A stretch of 64,000 bases of DNA from Pelagihabitans sp947500445 (GTDB taxonomy: Bacteria; Bacteroidota; Bacteroidia; Flavobacteriales; Flavobacteriaceae). The stretch is taken from assembly GCF_050589625.1 (NCBI RefSeq), contig NZ_JBNGOP010000005.1, positions 201,103 through 265,102 of the forward strand, given 5' to 3'. Position 1 is the stretch's first letter; each line of letters starts with the position of its first letter. The notes under the pieces were generated by a model. The model searched no databases, was not told where the DNA came from, and saw nothing but the letters and a program-made list of their open reading frames with translations. Shown piece by piece: positions 28,932 through 37,900 of the stretch. A program made the position numbers and the translations under genes.

Positions 28932-31900
28932 ATGAAAATTAACAAACGGGACATAGCGATTATCGGTATTGGGGGCAAGTATCCCCAGGCAGACAGCCTT
29001 TCCGGTTTTTTGGAATTGTTGCGCATAGGGCAAGACCTGGTGCGCCCTCTGAGTGCTGAAAGGATATCGCAAACCGCTATACCCTTTGGCAAAGACTACC
29101 AAATCATGGGCTTTTTGGAAGGCATAGACCAATTTGATGCACCCTTCTTTGGTATGGCAGAAGGCGAAGCGATACACATGGACCCACGGCAGCGTTTGTT
29201 ACTGGCAGCAGCTTACCATGCTTTTGAGTCGGCAGGGCAGGGACTCAATGCTGTGCAGGGTAGCGATACTGGGGTATTCCTGGCCGATGCCAAACTGGAC
29301 TACTATCAACATGCAGAAGCTTACGATCCGGCATTGGTCACGGGCAATAACAATGCCGCCATGGCTGGCAGGATAGCCCGTTTCTTCAACTTGCGTGGTA
29401 CGGCCGAGGTAGTAGACACTGCCTGTTCTTCGGCGCTGACCGCCCTACACCATGCCTGCAATGCCCTGCTGCTTGGTGATGTCGGCCAGGCATTGGTAGG
29501 CGGTGCGAGCCTGATGTTGTTTCCGCCTGAAAAATCGAGAAATACAGGCATGGGCATAGAGTCGCCTACCGGCAAAGCCAGGGCTTTTTCCGCAGAAGCG
29601 GATGGCACGAGCAACGGGGAGTTGGTCGCATGTTTGTTACTAAAACCATTGGATGCCGCACTGGAAGCCAATGACCCGGTGTATGCGATTATCAACAGTA
29701 CGGCAGTGAATCAGGATGCGGCACTTTCGGCAAGCTTTACCGCTCCCGACAGCATAGCACAGTCCGAGGTAATCCTCAAAGCCTGGCAAAAAGCAGGCAT
29801 TGACCCTGCTACGATCAATTATATAGAAGCCCATGGTACCGGTACCAAGCTGGGCGACCCGATCGAAATCGATGGCATCGACCAGGCGTTTGAAGCAGGA
29901 GGCGTACCAAAAGGCCATACCTGTGCAGTGTCGTCGGTGAAGTCAAACCTGGGCCATACGGACAGTACAGCGGGGCTGGCAGGCCTGATCAAGGCCGTGT
30001 TGTCACTACATACCAAGGAACTGATGCCCTCTTTGCATGTAACGGCGTTGAATCCTTTTATAGATTTTGAAAAGTCGGTGACTTCTGTCAATACAAGCCT
30101 CAAGTCTTGGCCTTTGCCCGATAATGCTACCTTGCGACGATGTGGCGTAAGCTCGTTTGGACTGACGGGTACCAATACGCATGTGGTTTTGCAGGAAGCA
30201 CCCGAAGCCGTGACGGACGAAATTGCCACTCCCCAATTGGTCTTACTTAGTGCCCATCACCCTGAGTCGTTAAAGCAGCAAGCCGAAGACTTGCTAGAAT
30301 ATATAGCACAGCACCCAGATACGCACCTGACTCCTTTAGCAGCTACTTTACAACGACGAGGCCAGTTTCCATATCGATGGTGCACCGTAGCCGATAGTGT
30401 AGCGACGCTTCAAAAGGCCTTGGCAGAAGTTGCCGATACAGCCGTAGCCCCTAGTGAGGGCATGGCCAAATACTTCATCTTATTTCCCGGTACAGGGAAC
30501 GTAAACCAACAATTAGCAGGGCAGTTATGTGATCAAGACGAGGTTTTTGCACAATACTGGCAGCAAGCGGCTATGCACTTCAAGCGTGAGCCTGGCGAAG
30601 GAACCGTATTATTGGCTTATCAATATGCCCTCTACCACAGCCTAAAAGAAAAAGGCGTACACAGCCGCTACTTGATCGGCGACGGGGTAGGCAAGCTGGT
30701 CATTGCCGTACTGCAAGGCAAACAAACCTTGGTAGAGGCCATGGCGGATACCGAAAGTGCTGTGCCGGGTACACTTGCGCAAATCCAACTGCGCATGGAA
30801 AAAATGTTGCAAGCCGAAGCCACCGCCGATACGCTTGGGCTGATCGCGCTTAGCCCTAATAGCAACATGGCCGAAGGGCTTAGCCCTATGCTGCCCGGTT
30901 TTCCCAAAGCACGGCTTCATGCCCCGGAAATAGGCGAAGGCATGCTGGCACAACTGCTCGCAGGGCTGTTTATGGAAGGTGTAGGGATTGCCCCAATGAC
31001 CAAAGCCCCACTATTGAAGCTATTGCCTCCATATCCATTTCAGAGCAAGCGACTTTGGCTGAAGCCACCTACGTCAAGGCCTGAAACGGATTGGCTGTAC
31101 GATGTGGTTTGGGAATCAACCGCTATCGACCCACAAGGACTTGCTTCAGAGCTTGTGATGATTACCCTGGAAGAAGTGCTGCCCGAATGGGTAGACACGC
31201 TCCATCAACAAGGGGTAAACGTAACGCACGTACAGCTAGGACAGACTGCCTATACTTGTGACGATTGGCGACGTTATAGGCTACGTCAGGCACATATGGC
31301 AGACTGGGAAAAGATGCTGGCACATTGGCAGCGACAGGAAATCACCCCGGTGCAGGTGTTGGTCGTGGCTCCGGATCGTATAGCCCCGGTAGAGGCACTG
31401 CAAAGTATGATGCATATCGTCCAGGGCTTGGAGGCATGGATGACTGAAGGCACCCCCAGCCTATGTTTGGTAACGAAGCAAGGACATGCCTTAAGCGCCG
31501 GTGAACAGCCCAACCCTACCCATGCGGCCATGCAAGGGGTGTTCAACAGCTTGTCACAAGAGTACCTTGCATTGGAAACCCGCTGTATAGACTTAGCGGC
31601 ATCCGTCGCGCTTGAGACTTTTGTGCAGGTATTGGCTACGCCTACTGCACAAACGCAAACAGCCATTAGGGGGAGCGAAGCCTTTGTACCGACTTTGGTT
31701 CATCGCGAACAGATTGAAAACAACGAAGTGTCTATAGCAGTAGGAGGACACTACCTGATCACAGGCGGTACGGGCGGCATCGGGATGTTGATCGGTGAGG
31801 CTTTGGCTGCACAAGGTATAGCCCATATTACCCTATTAGGCCGTAAAAAACTGGATACTCATAAGCCTTGGGCTACATTGGCAGCTGACCAGGGAGAATT

Positions 31901-34900
31901 TCAGGAATATTACGACACTTTTGCAAAATGGGAACAACAAGGCAGCCAAGTGTCTTATTACCGTGCGCCGCTCGGTGACCATGAGGCGGTGAGTAAGGCA
32001 ATAGCCAACGCCAAAGAAAAAGCAGGTGTTGTAACAGGGGTATTTCATACTGCAGGTGCCCCCGGCAAAAAATACTTGCGCAATCATTCCGAAACGTCTT
32101 TCATGGAGGCATTAGAACCCAAAATACAAGGTACAATCAACTTGCATCAAGTACTTCAGGCGCACCGGCCTGACTTCTACTTGCTCTTTTCGTCACAAAA
32201 TGCCTGGTTGGGACACGAGCGAGGTACCAACTATGGCGCAGCCAATGCCTGGATGGACGCCTATGCGAATGCTCAAAGCCAAGCGGGGGAACCCTTCGTT
32301 GCGGTCAATTGGCCTGGATGGCATCAGACAGGCATGCTGGCCCGCACGTTGGTGCCTGGCCATCAGGAAAGTTACCAAGAGAGCTTACTGGGAAATCAGG
32401 AAGGACTTCGACTTATATTCAAGCTCATTGGACAAGCAAAACCCAACACCGTAATCTCTAAAATTGCACCAGCACAGATGCCCCCTAACCCATTTTGGCA
32501 TATGCCTGATAACAGGGACTTAATGGGAGCAGCCGATACAGAAAATGCTTCAATAGGCCGATACGAAGACAACCCTGCCTGGACAGCGACACAAAACACC
32601 GTAGCTGCATGTTGGTACGAAGTATTGCGGTCCGAGGACATGGCATTGACTGATGACTTTTTCGAGTTGGGAGGGCACTCGCTTAGTGGCATGCAGGTTG
32701 CCAACAAGATACAGGAACGGCTGAAAGTACCAATAGACTTTGACGAAGTATTTGCATACCCTACCCTCGGCGAGTTGGCACAACGGGTAGAAGGGTTGCT
32801 GTCGGGCAATAGCGAAGCGGTGGAGGTCATATCTCCAACACCTGAACGCCCATTTTACCCCATGTCGCACGCCCAAAAGCGGCTTTGGCTGCTCGATCAG
32901 ATGGAGCCAGGTATGATAGCCTACAATATACCGGGGGCGTTTAAAGTTTATGGAACGCTAGACGTATCGAGGCTCGCCAAGGCTTTTGAAGCAGTAGTGG
33001 ACAGGCACGAAAGCCTCCGTACTACCTTTGGCATGGAAGCCGGGGAGCCAGTACAATACATACATGCTCCTGGTCACATCGGTTTTGCAGTGCTAATACA
33101 TGACCTGCGCAATGAACCAGACAAAGAGGCACAGAGCATGGCCATGGCCAACAAGGAAGCCGCTACGCCTTTTGATTTGGAAAAAGGACCTTTGTTGCGC
33201 GTGTCATTGCTGCAGTTGGACGATACCACGTACGTGTTGTTGTTTACCATGCACCACATTGTGTCCGACCTGTGGTCGCTCAACATATTATTTGAAGAAA
33301 CGATCAATCATTATCGAGGGGCCTCATTGTCTCCCTTGAGCATACAATACAAAGACTACGCAGCGTGGCAAAACGGATTGTTGGGAGCCAAAGGCGACTC
33401 GGCTGCGCAAACTTATTGGGAGGGACAATTTGCCAGCCTGCCAGAGCCGCTGGCCTTAGCCACCGACCGGCCCCGGCCCCACATCATGACTTATGATGGT
33501 ACTACCTTGCAGCGTATGATACCGAAGCAAGCACTGGACAACCTCAACACGTTGGCCAGACGGGAAAACACCAGTTTGTTCATTCTGCTCACAGCGATGG
33601 CCAAGACCCTACTCCATCGGTATACCTTACAAGAAGATATTGTAGTGGGCACTCCGGTGCTTGGTAGAGACAACCCTGCACTGGAGCCTTTGATAGGGTA
33701 TTTTGCCAATACACTGGCTTTACGTACTACCGTTGACAGTGGGCAGCCATTCAGCGAATTTTTGGCACAGGTCAAAGCAGTGTGTATGGATGCTTACCAA
33801 CACCAAGCCTATCCCTTTGACAAGCTGGTAGACGGGCTGGGCCTCCAACGTGATATGAGCCGTTCACCCTTGTTTGATGTAGTAGTCGTGTTGCAAAACC
33901 AGCAGAACAGTACTGTGCCGCAAGGGGAGGGAGGTTTTCAAATGGAAGCCTACCATACCGAGCGTGTCATTAGCAAATTTGACATCACCTTTAACTTTAC
34001 AGAACAAAAAGAGGGGCTCAAACTAAACCTCGAATACAATACCGGGCTTTTCGACAGCCAGCGCATGGAGCGTATGGTAGGGCATCTGGTATGCCTTATC
34101 GAGGGTATCCTGCACAATCCAAGCCAGCCGTTGTCTGCATTGCCCATGGCTTCAGAGGAAGAACAGCAAACATTGTTGGCCTTACATGATCGGACCCAGA
34201 TGGAATGGAATCAGGGCGATACGATTGTGAGCCTGTTTGTACAAGCGGTCGAGTCACATAGTGATCGTGTCGCACTTACATACCAGGGTGAGGAGTTGAC
34301 CTATCAAGCATTGGACGAGCTTTCCAACCAGATGGCACACGCTATACAGGCTGTCAATGGCCCTTTGGATAACGATACACTGGTGGCGATTATGTACGAA
34401 CGCTCGGCTGATATGGTCGCTGCGATTCTGGCGGTGCTCAAGTGCGGAGCAGCTTACTTGCCACTCGACCCATCGCTGCCCGCTTCACGGGTTAGCTATA
34501 TATTGAACGATGCGCGACCGGTACTTGTGGTTGTGGCCGGTGAGGCCACGGCAGCACCTTTTGATTTGGGCGATACTACCTTACTTTGCCTAAGCCAGGA
34601 AAATCTGACGCCTCACCCTGCTACGCATTTAACCACTGCCCCAATGCCGGAAGACGTAGCTTATGTGATCTACACCTCCGGATCCACGGGCCAGCCCAAA
34701 GGGGTGATGGTAGAGCACCGTCAGGTAACCCGCTTGCTGTACTGTGAAGGCTTCGATTTTGACTTTGGCCCGACAGATACCTGGGTGCTATTCCATTCCA
34801 TCAGTTTCGACTTTTCGGTATGGGAGCTTTGGGGAGCTTTACTATATGGGGGCAAACTACTCGTATTGCCACAGGACATAGCCCGTAGCCCACAGGCCTT

Positions 34901-37900
34901 GCTGGATGAACTGGTACAGCATCAAGTGACATTGCTCAACCAGGTGCCTACCATGTTTGGGCAATTGTGGGGGGCGATTGCCGAGGCGTCTTCATTGCCA
35001 TCGTTAGCATTGCGATACGTCATATTTGGTGGCGAGGCACTACAGCCCACTATGTTGGAAGGTTTCTATACACAGTATCCAAACACACGGCTGGTTAATA
35101 TGTACGGCATCACCGAGACGACGGTGCATGTGACTTATAAAGAGATTGGGAAAGAGGAGATAGCCCAGGGCTTGTCAAACATCGGCAGGGCGCTGCCTTC
35201 CTTGGGCTTGTACTTACTAGGTACTAACGGTCATCTCGCCCCAAGAGGTACCGTCGGTGAGTTGGCCGTAGCAGGGGCAGGCGTAGCCCGTGGCTACCTC
35301 AACCGCCCTATGCTTACAGCCCAACGCTTTATCGCAAGCCCACACCATGAAGGACAAAAGCTATACCTGAGCGGCGACTTAGGCGTATTGAACGAAGAAG
35401 GAGAATTGGTATATGTTGGCAGAAAAGACCGACAAGTAAAAGTACGTGGCTACCGCATAGAATTGGGTGAGGTCACCAGTGCCTTGTTGGGGCTACCTGG
35501 TGTGAGCAACGCAGCAGTGACCGTACGTACCGATACCACTGGCGACAAAGTGCTGGTAGGATATATAGTAAGTGGCGAATCCTTATCGACGGAACGCTTG
35601 CGGGAAGGGCTGTCCGAAGTATTGCCCACTTACATGGTACCATCACGATTTTTACAAATAGACCGCTTGCCTTACACCACCAATGGTAAACTCGATACGG
35701 CAGCCTTGCCAATGCCCGAAAGTGACCGGGATGGTGATTGTACTAGCTTTGTGGGTGCGCGCAATGCTACTGAGGAAAAGCTGGTCAGCATATGGGAGGA
35801 GCATTTGGGGCAGCGAGGTATCGGTATACATGATAACTTTTTTGCCCTGGGAGGAGACTCTATAAAGGCGGTACGGGTCAGCACGGCCGTCAACAAAGTA
35901 TTGGATACCCGTATGCAAGTACGCTACCTGTTCGAAAACCCAGACATAGCCAGGTTGGCACAGGTTTTGGAGACTGCTGGTAACGAAGGGCCTGATATCG
36001 AAGCACAACTCATCGAAGGGTTGCGCAGGATGGATACCCTAAAGCAAGCCATATTGGCGACAGAAAATCAAACAGCCATATTGCCGGAAGGCATAGAAGA
36101 CATTTACCCCTTATCGGCCATCGAAAGTGGTATGGTATACGCATCCATGTTGCGTGAGGAAGAACCTGTATATTATGACCAGTTTCTCATGCAGTTTGAG
36201 ATGGAATCGACGGAGCGTTTTCATGAGGCACTGAGCATGGTGGTCAGCCGTCATGAAAACCTACGCGCCCGTTTTTACATGAGCCGCTTTGAGGAATCGG
36301 TCAAGGCTATAGCCCCTGTAAGCGATTTGCCATGCAAGTCAGAAGACCTTAAGGGAATGACAGCAGCGGCACAAGAGCAGCATATCAAGGCATATATGCT
36401 GCAAGACCAACAACGTCGCCTGGATTTTGATGGCTGCTTGTTATGGCAAATGCAACTATTTCACTTAGGCAATCAGCAATACTTCTGTGTATGGTCGGTA
36501 CACCACGCTATACTCGATGGGTGGAGTGTGTCGCGGTTTATGGAAGAGATGACCCATTTGTTAGGTGCACCCGGAGGCTTTGCCAAGGCGCAACTGCCCT
36601 CGATGCCGCACGATTATAAATCCTATACGGCGGTACAAATGGTACGCCAGGAAGCTGCCGAAAGCCTGGATTTTTGGAAAACCTATCTGACAGGTTACAC
36701 ACGTTGCAAACTCCCCTTTAACTATTCAGGCAAGAAAAAAAGGGATACGGGCGGCATGAAAGCACAGTGGCTGTTTGGTGATGAACAATTGAGTGACGAT
36801 TTGGCTAAGTTGTCGCAAACCCATGGTATATCGACCAAAAATGTCTGTTTTGCCGCTTACCTCTATCTGATGCGTCTGATATGTGCCGAGCAGGACTTGG
36901 TCACAGGCCTGGTATCGCACGACCGCCCTGAGTTGGAGGGTAGTGAGCTCATATTGGGGTGCTTCTTGCACACGGTGCCATTTCGTATGACTGTAGGGTC
37001 GCGACAATCGCCCTTGGCACTTATGAAAGCTGTAGAAACCCAAGCTGCCAAGATCAAACCACACGAACTGCACCTGGCAACGTTAGCTGCGGCTGTGGGG
37101 GAAAAAACCACTGTGGGCAACCCTATATTTGATTGCCTTTTTAACTTTACCGACTTTGAACCACTCACAGAAAACACTCATCAGGAGCAAGCTGCTACCC
37201 AGCAGTTTGAAGACGAACTCTTGCAGCGCGGTGCCGAAATGACCAATACCTTGTTTGATCTGGAAGTAGATAACACAGGGCAGTTGATGGCGCGAGTGAA
37301 GTATACCCCTGCTTATTTTGACGATGAGGAGATGGCTTATGCCCTGCGTTTGTACCTGCGGGTATTGTCACATTTTGTACGCAATGCCGAGCAAGAGGCC
37401 ACCCCATCGGCTTTGTTGACCCAGGAAGAAATAGCAGAAACCTTATACACCTTCAATGATACAATAACACCCTATGACACCGGACAAACCATGCATGGCT
37501 TGTTTGAAGCACAAGCGGTACGTACGCCAGAGGCCATCGCCATCAGACAGCATGGGCAAACGGTGTCTTACTCAGATTTGAACCAACAAGCCAACCAAAT
37601 AGCACACCGTTTGATTGAGCTGGGGGTAACTCCCGGGCAAAACGTGGCCTTGATTTGTGGTAGGCATGCAGGCATGGTAGCCTCGTTATTGGGTATACTC
37701 AAAGCCGGGGCGGCTTATGTACCTGTAGACCCTGAATACCCCGAAGACAGGCAGCGGTACATCATCGGAAATTCCAAGGTTGCTGCGGTGATCACCGATC
37801 AAAACGACCGCCAGGATACTACCGGACTACCCTGTTTACAACTGGGTAATGTAGCGATTCAGGAAGCGCCCGGTAGTAACCCCGAAGTATCCATCAGTGG

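Noticed and set aside
30450..31050. Functional cis-acyltransferase in the PKS modules
   Set aside because: The nucleophile Ser is Gly in both modules, so malonyl transfer by the cis domain is not expected.
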